Origin: JARRPM01 sp963792815
GTDB lineage: Bacteria; Pseudomonadota; Gammaproteobacteria; Pseudomonadales; Halieaceae
DNA: 64,000 nucleotides
Assembly: GCA_963792815.1 (NCBI GenBank)
Contig: CAWBXR010000001.1
Location: forward strand, 372,001 to 436,000
Direction: 5' to 3'
Position numbers and translations under genes: made by a program. This document shows, in pieces, positions 1-8,512 of this stretch; position 1 is the first letter of the stretch, and every line of letters begins with the position of its first letter. Below the pieces are notes generated by a model. That model saw only the letters and a program-made list of their open reading frames with translations. It searched no databases and had not been told where the DNA came from.

Positions 1-561
1 CACCTGCCACCGGTATTCGGCATGATGCTGGGGCTTGCCTACCTCAAGTTCTTCGGTTTTTACCTGCGCCGCAAAACCCATGCATCGGTGGACAGTACCG
101 AAATTCCTCCGGGTAGCCACGAAGTGCAGGGCTTTGATGTGTTTGACAAGATCGCCCGGGCCGAGTGGGACACGCTGTTTTTCTTCTACGGCGTCATCAT
201 GGCGGTGGGCGGCCTGGGCTTCATCGGCTACCTCGGTATGTCTTCCGCGTATATATACGGCGAGCTGGGCGCCACTACCGCCAACGTGCTGGTGGGCCTG
301 ATGTCCGCGATCGTGGATAACATTCCCGTGATGTTTGCGGTGCTGACGATGAATCCCGACATGTCGGAAGTGCAGTGGCTGCTGGTCACTCTAACGGCCG
401 GTGTGGGCGGCAGCCTGTTATCCATAGGTTCGGCGGCGGGGGTCGCGCTAATGGGGCAGGCCCGGGGGCATTACACCTTTTTCGGTCACCTCAAGTGGGC
501 GCCGGCAATTGCCCTGGGCTATTTCGCCAGTATCTACGTCCACTTCCTGGTAAACGGCTGA
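1..561 (+). CDS. nhaD: Na+/H+ antiporter NhaD, C-terminal part (5' end outside window)
   Basis: The frame is open from base 1, so this is the last 186 residues of a longer protein. It is a membrane antiporter of the NhaD/ion transporter superfamily, which exchanges cytoplasmic Na+ (or Li+) for H+. Visible are several hydrophobic segments, a conserved SAIVDNIPVMFAVLTMNPDM stretch around codons 101-120 that resembles the Asp-Asn ion-site region of NhaD, and a glycine-rich GVGGSLLSIGSAAGVALMG helix typical of the family. It ends 24 bp from the convergent wax synthase gene. It fits the other sodium-handling genes in the window. Family assignment is confident; ion specificity is inferred from family. 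Confidence 0.85.
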   Translation, partial: HLPPVFGMMLGLAYLKFFGFYLRRKTHASVDSTEIPPGSHEVQGFDVFDKIARAEWDTLFFFYGVIMAVGGLGFIGYLGMSSAYIYGELGATTANVLVGLMSAIVDNIPVMFAVLTMNPDMSEVQWLLVTLTAGVGGSLLSIGSAAGVALMGQARGHYTFFGHLKWAPAIALGYFASIYVHFLVNG

Positions 562-585
562 GGGCAGCCCCCGCGCCGACCGGTC

Positions 586-2025
586 TCAGGTGCCGGGTGC
601 GGTCGCGCTCTCGGCGCTGACGTTCCTTAGCTCAAGCAGCTGCTGGTACTCCGCGAAGGCCTCCCTGAAATAACCGATCAGTTCCCAGCCATCGGGTAAC
701 AGTTTTTTGTCAGCCAGTATGCAGACATTGAACTTTCCCGCATAACTCCAGACGGTCGTGTTCAGCCCCAGACCGTGGGCGATCATGCCCATGGAAACCC
801 AGTTGTTGAGTTTCATCGCGCCCATGTAAAGCGGCTCTCTGGGCCCCGGAACGTTGGATATGGCGGCGTTGCCCCAGATCCCGAACTTGCCTTCCTTGCG
901 TTTCACTATCCAGTCGAGCAGGCGGATAAAAATGGGTGGTGTCACTTCCACTATGTTGGAAAGGTCGGCGCCCTCCGCCGCTGCAAGGTGTTCCTTCATG
1001 ACATTGCCGGCGTGGGCTGCGGCTTTGAGCCTCGCCTCCGGGTCCGCCAGGTGTACCGGCATGGCCAGGTAGTCGGTAGATGTCTTGTTGCCGATCATAT
1101 CGTCCAGCTCGGGAGGAGGGCGCTTGGAGACAGGGATCGCGGCAACCAGCGGCCCTGTGTCCGGGTCGTAGCCGCGGGTTTGCATGAACCTGCGGTATGC
1201 GCCCGCCGCCGCCGCGACAAACAGGTCGTTTATGGTGACACCGAAGCCCTTGCTGATGGCTTTTATCTCGTCCAGGGACAGGGTGTCGAAGACAAAAGTC
1301 CGTCCCCGCCCGACCATTATATTGAAGGGAGAATCCCGGGTGTCGCGAAACGCGCTGGGGGGCAGTTCCGCCCCGGATTCCTCGTATTTTTTCTTCATGG
1401 CCCGGACATTGGCCATACCCTGCCTGATCTTGGGGAAACTGGTCATCCAGGTGCGCGGCAGGTCAACCAGTGCATGCAGCAGAAGGGACAGCTTACCGGG
1501 GGTTTTCTCGGGCACCCAGGTCATCTGCTTTTCCGGCTCTGCCGCGTTCTGCGAAACAGAGTAGACCTTTTGCAGCAGGCGGGCGGCGCCGCTGCCGTCG
1601 GTGTAGGCGTGGTGCACCAGGGTAACCATTGCGACCTCATCATTCTCGAGGCCTTCCACCACCCAGCTGATCCATAACGGCTTGGTCATATCCAGGGGCC
1701 AGGCGTAAACCTCTGATACAAGTTCGCAGAAAGCCTTGCGGTCGCCGGGAGCGGGACAGGCTATGCGCCGCAGGTGGTAGTCCAGGTCGAAGTCGGGGTC
1801 ATCCACCCACACCGGATGGTGCAGGCCAAAGGGAACTTTCAGGGCTTTCCAGCGAAACATCGGCAGCAGGTGCAGGCGGTTGGCCGTGCTGTTGCGGAAC
1901 CGCTCATAGTTCCAGCCTCCCGGGATTGCCGAGGTATCCATTATCGATATTTTCAGGGTGTGCATTACAGCGCCCGACTGTTCCTGGTGAAACAGAAAAG
2001 CGCTGACACCGTCCATTCTGCGCAT
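586..2025 (-). CDS. Wax ester synthase / diacylglycerol acyltransferase (WS/DGAT)
   Basis: A 479-residue bifunctional acyltransferase that condenses acyl-CoA with a fatty alcohol (wax ester) or a diacylglycerol (triacylglycerol). The catalytic HHxxxDG motif is present as HHAYTDG at about residues 138-144, a PLW motif precedes it, and the C-terminal half has the family SNVPGP motif. Length matches the 450-480 residue bacterial family. I start at the ATG at 2025 (MRRMDGVSAF), because GGAGGGA lies 5 bases upstream; an in-frame ATG 36 bases earlier lacks such a site. The gene faces away from the M1 peptidase gene. Together with the fatty acyl-CoA reductase at 8513 it completes a wax ester route. 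Substrate preference cannot be read from sequence. Confidence 0.93.
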   Translation of the reverse strand: MRRMDGVSAFLFHQEQSGAVMHTLKISIMDTSAIPGGWNYERFRNSTANRLHLLPMFRWKALKVPFGLHHPVWVDDPDFDLDYHLRRIACPAPGDRKAFCELVSEVYAWPLDMTKPLWISWVVEGLENDEVAMVTLVHHAYTDGSGAARLLQKVYSVSQNAAEPEKQMTWVPEKTPGKLSLLLHALVDLPRTWMTSFPKIRQGMANVRAMKKKYEESGAELPPSAFRDTRDSPFNIMVGRGRTFVFDTLSLDEIKAISKGFGVTINDLFVAAAAGAYRRFMQTRGYDPDTGPLVAAIPVSKRPPPELDDMIGNKTSTDYLAMPVHLADPEARLKAAAHAGNVMKEHLAAAEGADLSNIVEVTPPIFIRLLDWIVKRKEGKFGIWGNAAISNVPGPREPLYMGAMKLNNWVSMGMIAHGLGLNTTVWSYAGKFNVCILADKKLLPDGWELIGYFREAFAEYQQLLELRNVSAESATAPGT

Positions 2026-2044
2026 GGGATTCCCTCCGGCTTTT

Positions 2045-2050
2045 ATTATA
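2045..2050 (-). promoter_or_regulatory. Consensus -10 hexamer upstream of the wax synthase gene
   Basis: On the minus strand these bases read TATAAT, a perfect sigma-70 -10 box, 19 bases upstream of the ATG at 2025. It would give a very short leader that begins near the ribosome binding site. No good -35 hexamer is visible at 16-18 bases, so an activator or an additional start may be involved. The call rests on the hexamer and its position only. Confidence 0.4.
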
Positions 2051-2145
2051 GTAGACGCCACGGTGCGAACTGCATTCGCGGGGATTCATGGTACTGCTGC
2101 AGTGGGGTGTTGTCATTGCCCGCGAGCTTGCGGCTTGAAGCTTGA

Positions 2146-2168
2146 ACTCCCTCGCGGCGCGAGGGAGT
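2146..2168. repeat. Perfect 10-bp inverted repeat in the divergent intergenic region
   Basis: ACTCCCTCGC and GCGAGGGAGT are perfect arms of 10 bp around a 3-base loop, between the divergent wax synthase and M1 peptidase genes. No T tract follows on either strand, so it is not an obvious intrinsic terminator. It could be an operator or a RNA hairpin in the leader of the peptidase gene. Function is unknown. Confidence 0.45.
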
Positions 2169-2304
2169 GCGGTTGCTGCGCTGGCCATTGCGGCCGGCGG
2201 CAACATGGCGGCCCGGGACCACCCGGGCTTGCTATACTGGCGCCCGGTGAGTCGGGCCCGGGGGGCATGGATGAATTTTTTTCCAGGGTGGTTGGTGCTG
2301 GCTG

Positions 2305-4874
2305 ATGGCGGGGCTGGCAGTGGCAGCGTGCAGTGAGAAGACAGAGGTGAGCGAGGTGATGGAGGAGCAGTCGGTAGTGACCGAGGCGGGCCTTTCCGAG
2401 GACCTTGCCAGGAGCCGGGCGCGACTGCTGGCGAACCTCGAATACCGTTTGCACTTTGATATCCCGGCGGATGTACATGTCCCCATAGCGGCAACCGCCT
2501 CGATCGGTTTCGACCTCAAAAATCCCCGGGCGCCGCTGCAGCTTGACTTTCGCCAGGACGAAACCAGTATCCTTTCGCTGCAGGTAAACGGCGAAGCTGT
2601 CGAACTCGATTTGCGCGATGAGCACATAGTCCTGCCCGCGGCCGCGCTGCGCCAGGGGCGCAACAGCGTCGCTATCGACTTTATCGCGGGAGACGATTCC
2701 CTCAACCGCAACCCGGACTTTCTCTACACCCTTTTCGTTCCCGACCGCGCAAGAACCGCGTTTCCCCTGTTCGACCAACCCGACCTGAAGGCGCGCTTTG
2801 AGTTGTCCCTGGTGCTGCCTGCGGACTGGCTGGCGCTGGCCAATGCGCCGCTCACCCAGTCCCGCGAGTTGGGGGACGACCGGGTTGAACATCGTTTTGC
2901 CCTCTCCGACCCCATCAGTTCCTACCTGTTTTCCTTCGTGGCCGGAAAGTTCGAGTCGATTACGCGAGAGGTCGGCGGACGCCGGATGACGATGCTCCAC
3001 CGGGAGACGGACCCCGCGAAAGTGGCGCGCAACGTGGATGCCATCTTCGAACTGCACGCTCAGGCCCTGGAGTGGCTGGAGCAGTACACTGAAATAGAGT
3101 ATCCCTTCCAGAAATTTGATTTCGTGCTGATACCCGGGTTTCCCTACGGCGGTATGGAACATGTGGGGGCGATCCAGTATCGCGCCTCCCGCCTGTTGCT
3201 GGAAGAGGAGCCGCCGATCACGGATGTGCTGCGCCGCGCACAGCTGATCGCCCATGAGACAGCCCATATGTGGTTTGGCAACCTGGTCACCATGCGCTGG
3301 TTCAACGATGTCTGGACCAAGGAGGTGTTTGCCAATTTCATCGCTGACAAGATCGTCAACCCCGCCTTTCCCGGGGTGGACCACTCGCTCAATTTTCTCG
3401 TGAGCCACTACCCGTCAGCTTATGCGGTGGATCGCTCGGAAGGCGCCAACCCGATACGGCAGGAACTGCCCAATCTCGACCAGGCGGGGCAGCTGTACGG
3501 CAGCATCATCTATCACAAGGCGCCGATCATGATGCGCCAGCTGGAGTTGATAGTCGGTGAGGAGGCCTTGCGACAGGGGCTGGCGGAGTATCTGCAGCGT
3601 TTCTCCTACAGCAATGCCACCTGGCCCGACCTGATCAGCATCCTCGATACCCATACCGATATTGACCTGGCCGGCTGGAGTGAAGTGTGGGTGAACACCC
3701 GGGCAGGCCCGAATTCCGCCTGGCACAACAGCAGGCGGGCTGACGGAAGCGCTGGTGCAGCAGGACCCGGCGGGGCTCGGTCGTGTCTGGGCCCAGCAGT
3801 TCGACCTGCTCACCCTGGCCGGGGCAGAGCGGGCGAGCGCGACACTGATGGTGGCGGGCCCGGTGACAGCCCTGCCGCCGACGGGTGCAGGGGAGCCCGG
3901 GGCATTAACCCTGTTCAACGCGGACGGCCGCGGCTACGGCCTGTTTCCCGCCGGCACTGAACTGCTGTTCGCATGGGATGACCTGCAGCCGGTGCAGAAA
4001 GGCTCCGCCCTGGTAAGCGCCTACGACAATGTGATGGCAGGGACGATTGTCGACATCCCCGGCTACCTCGAACTGCTGCTGGGAATCGTGGAGGTCGAGC
4101 AGGATCCCCTGCTGCTCAAGCTGGCACTGGAGCAATTGCAGTACGTCTACCAGAGTCTGCTGGGTGATGCCCGGCGCGGCGCGCTGGCGCCGGCCGACGG
4201 AGAAGCGCCTGTGGGCGACCGTGGCAGCGCAGCCGGACGGCAGCCGCACCAAGCTGGTGTTCAGGTACTTTGCGGCCATGGCGGCATCGCCCCGGCAGGT
4301 GCAGCAGTTGTACGATATTTGGGCCGGCACCCTGGGGGTAGACAGACTGGTACTGGAGGAGGACGACCTGGTGGAGCTGGCACAGATCCTGGCGATTCGC
4401 CTGCCGGCAAAATCGTCCGCGATCATCGCCACCCAGCTCGCCCGTATCGACAACCCGGACAGTCGCCGCCGGCTCGAATTCATCGCGCCGTCAGTCGCGG
4501 CGGACGAGGGGGAGCGGGACGCGTTTTTCGAGTCGCTGAGCGATGACAAAAACCGACAAACCGAGAGCTGGGTGAGCGACGCACTGGCCAACCTGCATCA
4601 TCCGTCCCGGATACGGCAGTCGGAAAAATACCTGTTACCCAGCCTCGAACTGCTGCAGGAAATCCAGGTGACTGGCGATATCTTCTTTCCCACCAAGTGG
4701 CTGCAGGCAAGCCTCGCCAATCATCACTCCGCCACCGCGGTCGCCACCGTGCGCCAGTTCCTGGCCAGCAGGCCGGATTACAACCCGCAACTGCGGATGA
4801 AAGTCCTGCAGGCGGCGGACCCGCTGTTCAGGGCGGCGGTGATACAGCAAGGACGGCGAGTCACTGCCCGGTGA
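2305..4874 (+). pseudogene. M1-family metallopeptidase (aminopeptidase N-like), broken by three or more frameshifts
   Basis: The first frame (2305 to about 3697) encodes a zinc aminopeptidase: GGMEH substrate motif, then HETAH at residues 317-321 with the third zinc ligand Glu at 340 (HExxH-x18-E). The frame then breaks. One extra C in the CCC near 3698-3700 would restore NTPGRPEFRLAQQQAG; one extra G near 3737-3739 would restore the following LTEALVQQDPAGL; a third shift lies in the GC-rich stretch 4170-4205, after which the C-terminal ERAP1-like helical domain runs to 4874. The beginning is also doubtful: a lipobox-like LAVAAC directly follows the ATG at 2305, but no proper signal peptide precedes it. 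Removing one T from the run of T at 2276-2282 would join an upstream ATG (2271) to it. Either a decayed gene or homopolymer errors in the assembly. Confidence 0.8.
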
Positions 4875-5622
4875 GATACCGCACGAGCCAGCGGCGGCCG
4901 GACTCGGGCAGTAACTTGTCCAGCCAGCTCCAGACTTTGGTCGAGCCTCCCAGGACGTAGCTGATACGTCTGCCCTCGGCAGCCGCCTGGATGTCCCGTG
5001 CGACTTCCTCTGCTTCCATATTCACGCCCATCTTCTCGGTCAGGCTTGGGTGCAGCTGGCGCCCCATGGCCGTATTGATAACCGGGGGCTTTACCGAGGT
5101 GACGCGAATGTCATAAGGCGCCCACTCGATGTGCAGGGCCTCGGTCAGTCCGTTGACGAAGTATTTGGACGCGCTGTAAACCGCCAGCATCGGTACCCCG
5201 TGGATACTGGAGGCGGAGCACAGATTTACCACGCAGGCGCCGGGGGTCTGGCGCAGTAGCGGGAAGGCCAACTGGGCCATATTGGTCAGGCCCTTTATAT
5301 TCACCTCTATGATCAGCTCGTGGGCCTGTGGGTCTATCTCCTCGAACTTGCCGCTGCTCAATACGCCTGCATTGTTTACCAGCAGGTCGAGCCTGCCCCC
5401 GCTGTGGCTCGCGAAGTGCTCCAGGGCCGCCGTGATGGATTCCCGCCGGGTGACATCGCAGGCACAGCCGCAGGCGTTGGGGAACTCACCCGAGGCGAGC
5501 AGGCTCTCCAGAGCCCCGGCATTGATGTCGTACAGCCCCACGAACCAGCCCTGGGCTGCAAAGCGCCGGGCGGTCGCCAGGCCGATGCCCTGGGCCGCAC
5601 CGGTGATGAGTGCCGACCGCAT
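4861..5622 (-). CDS. Short-chain dehydrogenase/reductase (SDR)
   Basis: A 253-residue classical SDR, a soluble NAD(P)-dependent oxidoreductase. The N-terminal TGAAQGIG (TGxxxGxG) cofactor motif, LVNNAG, a serine in SASSIHG and the catalytic YSASK are all present. The start is the ATG at 5622, which overlaps the stop of the upstream lipoprotein gene as ATGA; this indicates translational coupling. The gene's 3' end overlaps the convergent M1 peptidase gene by 14 bp. The substrate cannot be told; many such SDRs act on lipids or alcohols. Confidence 0.9.
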   Translation of the reverse strand: MRSALITGAAQGIGLATARRFAAQGWFVGLYDINAGALESLLASGEFPNACGCACDVTRRESITAALEHFASHSGGRLDLLVNNAGVLSSGKFEEIDPQAHELIIEVNIKGLTNMAQLAFPLLRQTPGACVVNLCSASSIHGVPMLAVYSASKYFVNGLTEALHIEWAPYDIRVTSVKPPVINTAMGRQLHPSLTEKMGVNMEAEEVARDIQAAAEGRRISYVLGGSTKVWSWLDKLLPESGRRWLVRYLTGQ

Positions 5623-6212
5623 CAGTCGCACAGCGCCTGCATTTTCTTGTAGGCGATATTGGTTTCCTGCTCGGTGGTGGCCTTCAGCAACAGTTGCTTG
5701 GCTGTGGCGCAATCCGCCGAAATCTGCTGTACCGATGCATTCATCTCGGGGTAGGCAGGGTGAGAGGCGGGGGTGTTGCACATGGCAGAGGAGACCCTGC
5801 GGATATTGGTGTGGTCGCCCTGTTCCACCGAGACACAGTCACCGGCGTCGATCTGGCTCTGGTCTGTTACCACGGACACCGTGCTGCCATTGACCAGCAG
5901 GATAGTGTACTGGTTGGCGGTACCCGCGGTTTCCTTGGATATCAGGGCGCCGATGCCTGCCCCGGCGGCGGCGCCCAGGGCCTGGCTACCCGCGGAGTAG
6001 CCGCTTGCTGCCAGCAGACCCAGAGCGCCGCCGATCAGCGAGCCCTCGGCGTAGTCGGGTTTCATCTTCACCTGCTGTACGTTCTGCACAGTGCCGTAGG
6101 CAACTGCGATCAGGGAGTTGCGTGTCGAACCGGTCCCCGGGTCCGTGCTCATGTTGGCACAGCCAGTGAGGACGACAGCCAGGAAGGCAGATCCGTATAT
6201 TTTCAATGACAT
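5622..6212 (-). CDS. Glycine-zipper outer-membrane lipoprotein (SlyB/Pcp-like)
   Basis: 196 residues. The N-terminus is a lipoprotein signal peptide with the lipobox LTGC, so it is probably anchored in the outer membrane. A glycine/alanine-rich double helix near residues 57-95 (GGALGLLAASG... GAAAGAGIGA) is a glycine zipper like those of SlyB/Pcp proteins. The C-terminal half, with several cysteines, has no recognised fold. It heads a two-gene unit with the SDR, coupled by an ATGA overlap. Its role is unknown; glycine-zipper lipoproteins usually affect envelope integrity. Confidence 0.75.
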   Translation of the reverse strand: MSLKIYGSAFLAVVLTGCANMSTDPGTGSTRNSLIAVAYGTVQNVQQVKMKPDYAEGSLIGGALGLLAASGYSAGSQALGAAAGAGIGALISKETAGTANQYTILLVNGSTVSVVTDQSQIDAGDCVSVEQGDHTNIRRVSSAMCNTPASHPAYPEMNASVQQISADCATAKQLLLKATTEQETNIAYKKMQALCD

Positions 6213-6562
6213 CTGGAATATCTCCTGTAGTTATCGCGCCGCTGGAGCGACCCTTTTGGGTCCTGGCGTGCAGGGCGGAAGCATAACCGTAATTTGTGTG
6301 TTCGTCAGCCGCCGGCGAACCGCGCTTGCGCTGCTGCGCGGGCGCAATGTTTGCTGCACTGTGGCCCGGGTAGTACCATCCGAAAAGAGTTCCAGCCCGA
6401 CCGGCGTCGCCCCCTAATATCACCATGGCGAGGAATCAGCACCGTGGCCCTGCACGACAAGGATTCTGTACGACACACGCTGGAGGGCGATATCTGCGCG
6501 TCGCTGGTGGGCGCACCGCTTTTGCAGCCCGCTGACCGTGCGCTGAGCCCGGGCTGATTGCC
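6213..6562. other. 350-bp intergenic region with one possible micro-ORF
   Basis: The region separates the divergent lipoprotein gene and the split ZIP/CNBD gene, so it should hold both promoters. I see no clear -35/-10 pair and no terminator. The only coding candidate is the short GTG frame listed separately at 6444-6557. Confidence 0.4.
6444..6557 (+). CDS. Possible 37-residue small protein upstream of the split ZIP/CNBD gene
   Basis: A GTG codon preceded by GAGGA nine bases upstream opens a 37-codon frame ending 5 bases before the ATG at 6563. The peptide has no signal sequence, membrane helix or motif that I recognise. It may be a leader peptide coupled to the next gene, or simply a chance open frame. 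Low confidence. Confidence 0.2.
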   Translation: MALHDKDSVRHTLEGDICASLVGAPLLQPADRALSPG

Positions 6563-8392
6563 ATGGAACTCGTATGGATGGCGTTTGGTGTGGGCATCAT
6601 CAGCGCGTTGTCACTGCCGCTTGGGGCGGTAACGTCCTTCCTGTGGCGCCTGGAGGGCCGGGTGGTCGCCGCCATGATGGCCTTCGGTGGCGGCGCCCTG
6701 CTGGCGGCCCTGACCCTCGACCTGGTGGCGCCCGCCCTGGCCCAGGGGCATCACAAGGCCCTGTTTTTTGGTTTTCTCTGTGGCGGGGCGCTGTTCATCG
6801 GCCTGAACCTGCTGGTCAATGACTTCGGTGGTTTCAGGCGCAAGATGTCAACCACCTTGCATCACTCCCGCCACCAGACCCGGCGCCGACTGCGGCAGGG
6901 GCTGGTGGATCTCGACCATACCCTGGAGTTGCAGCACCTGTCCCGCAGTGAAACCAGGGCCCTGGCGGAAGACATCGAGCCGATCTACTACCCGCCCGGT
7001 ACCCACATTTACCGGGAGGGCGACCCGGCAGATACCCTGCACGTTGTAATCCGGGGTTGCGTGGAGCTGCGCGATGCAGCCACTCGGGGCGGTGACGCCC
7101 AGGCGCTGACCAGGTCGGTCGGCGGCGGCGAGGCGTTTGGGGCGATCGCCCTGTTTACCGGCTCGGCGCACTCGGTGACTGCCGTCGCGGTCGAGCCAAC
7201 CCTGGGATGGCGCATCCCCGAATCCAGCCTGCGTCGCTTGCTGGCCGAGTCGAGCCGTTTCCGGCAGGTAGTCGGGGACTGGCTGCAGCGGCCGCAGATT
7301 CGACAGTACCTGGTCATGCAACAGGGCCTGGGCGAGGACCACGCAGATGCCTGGCTCGCCGAGTCCCTCGTCACGCTGGCGGAGGATGGCCGGCTACCGG
7401 ATGCGCGGCCGGTCGAGCGTCGGGCCGATATTTTTCGCGCCCTCGCCCCCCGGCTCGATCGTATGCCCTGGTTCGAGGATCTGTCGGCGGAGGAGGTCGA
7501 CTGGCTGTCACTGCACCTGGTGTATCGCCGCTACTCAAGTGGCGACACCCTGTTTCGCGAGGGCGAGCCCGCTGACCGGCTGTTCATCCTCGAGGACGGC
7601 GGCATCATGGTCTCCGATGCGGCTCACCGGGTGCTGCCCAGCCGCTACGAGGCCGGCGACGGTATTGGTGTGCGCTCGTTCCTGACCGGTGTTCGTCACA
7701 CGGTGACCGCCAGGGTGATGCGCGAGTGTGGCGCGTGGACCCTGCGGCGGGAGGATTTCGAGCGCCTGCTCGACCACTACCCGGATATTCGCGATCGTCT
7801 CACCGCCTATTTGCAGGGGCCGATGCTGGGGGCCTACCTGCAACAGCGTCACAACCTGGACGCGGGCAAGGTGGGTGACTGGGGCAGCAGGGCTTTGAAG
7901 GCGGTGAAGTGTGGTCACGCGCCGCCGTCGCTGCTGGCCAGCGGGGCGGAAGCCAGCCAGTCCAGTGGCGCGTCCCTGGCCATCTGGCTGGGTATCCTGC
8001 TGGACGGGGTGCCGGAATCACTGGTTATCGGCGCCAGTATGACCCCCGAGGGGGTCAGCCTGTCGCTGGTGGTGGGGCTGTTCCTGGCAAATTATCCGGA
8101 AGCGCTGTCCAGCTCCCAGGGTATGCGCGACGAGGGCTTCGGGCGTGGACGTATCCTGTTGATGTGGACATCGATCATGCTGCTGACCGGTATCGGAGCG
8201 GCCCTTGGCAAGATTCTCATCGACCTGTCCAATCCCCTGTTCCTGGCCCTGCTGGAGGGGCTGGCCGCCGGCGCCATGCTGACCATGATCGCCCAGACCA
8301 TGTTGCCCGAGGCCTACACCCGGGGTGGGCCCATTGTTGGTTTCTGTACCCTGATGGGATTCTTCTGCGCCATGTTTACCAAGGTGCTGTGA
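6563..8392 (+). CDS. ZIP-like membrane protein split by two cyclic-nucleotide-binding-type domains
   Basis: 609 residues. Three hydrophobic segments lie at about 5-28, 33-58 and 66-86. A basic linker and two consecutive CNBD/CRP-like beta-roll domains follow (about 120-245 and 300-430), then membrane segments from 470 to the end. The C-terminal half resembles ZIP metal permeases: DGVPES (481-486) lies where TM4 HNxPEG is expected and NYPEA (510-514) where TM5 HExPHE is expected, so the usual metal ligands are partly replaced. In both CNBDs the phosphate-cassette Glu and Arg are not in their normal places (FGAIALFTGSAHS; IGVRSFLTGVRHT), so ligand binding may be lost or altered. The architecture suggests a permease or sensor gated by a cytoplasmic domain inserted in the middle. 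Transport function is inferred. Confidence 0.75.
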   Translation: MELVWMAFGVGIISALSLPLGAVTSFLWRLEGRVVAAMMAFGGGALLAALTLDLVAPALAQGHHKALFFGFLCGGALFIGLNLLVNDFGGFRRKMSTTLHHSRHQTRRRLRQGLVDLDHTLELQHLSRSETRALAEDIEPIYYPPGTHIYREGDPADTLHVVIRGCVELRDAATRGGDAQALTRSVGGGEAFGAIALFTGSAHSVTAVAVEPTLGWRIPESSLRRLLAESSRFRQVVGDWLQRPQIRQYLVMQQGLGEDHADAWLAESLVTLAEDGRLPDARPVERRADIFRALAPRLDRMPWFEDLSAEEVDWLSLHLVYRRYSSGDTLFREGEPADRLFILEDGGIMVSDAAHRVLPSRYEAGDGIGVRSFLTGVRHTVTARVMRECGAWTLRREDFERLLDHYPDIRDRLTAYLQGPMLGAYLQQRHNLDAGKVGDWGSRALKAVKCGHAPPSLLASGAEASQSSGASLAIWLGILLDGVPESLVIGASMTPEGVSLSLVVGLFLANYPEALSSSQGMRDEGFGRGRILLMWTSIMLLTGIGAALGKILIDLSNPLFLALLEGLAAGAMLTMIAQTMLPEAYTRGGPIVGFCTLMGFFCAMFTKVL

Positions 8393-8512
8393 AACTTTTC
8401 CCGACATCGCGTAGACTGTGCCGCTGTTCGCCTGGTTGAGCTACACTTTGGCAGGCACAGCAGCAGGAACTGCGCCCAGCTGCACAAGCAATCATAATAG
8501 TGAGGTGATCTG

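Noticed and set aside
2113..3408. 431-residue frame on the minus strand
   Set aside because: Antisense to the M1 peptidase zinc-site region, which is clearly the real coding strand.
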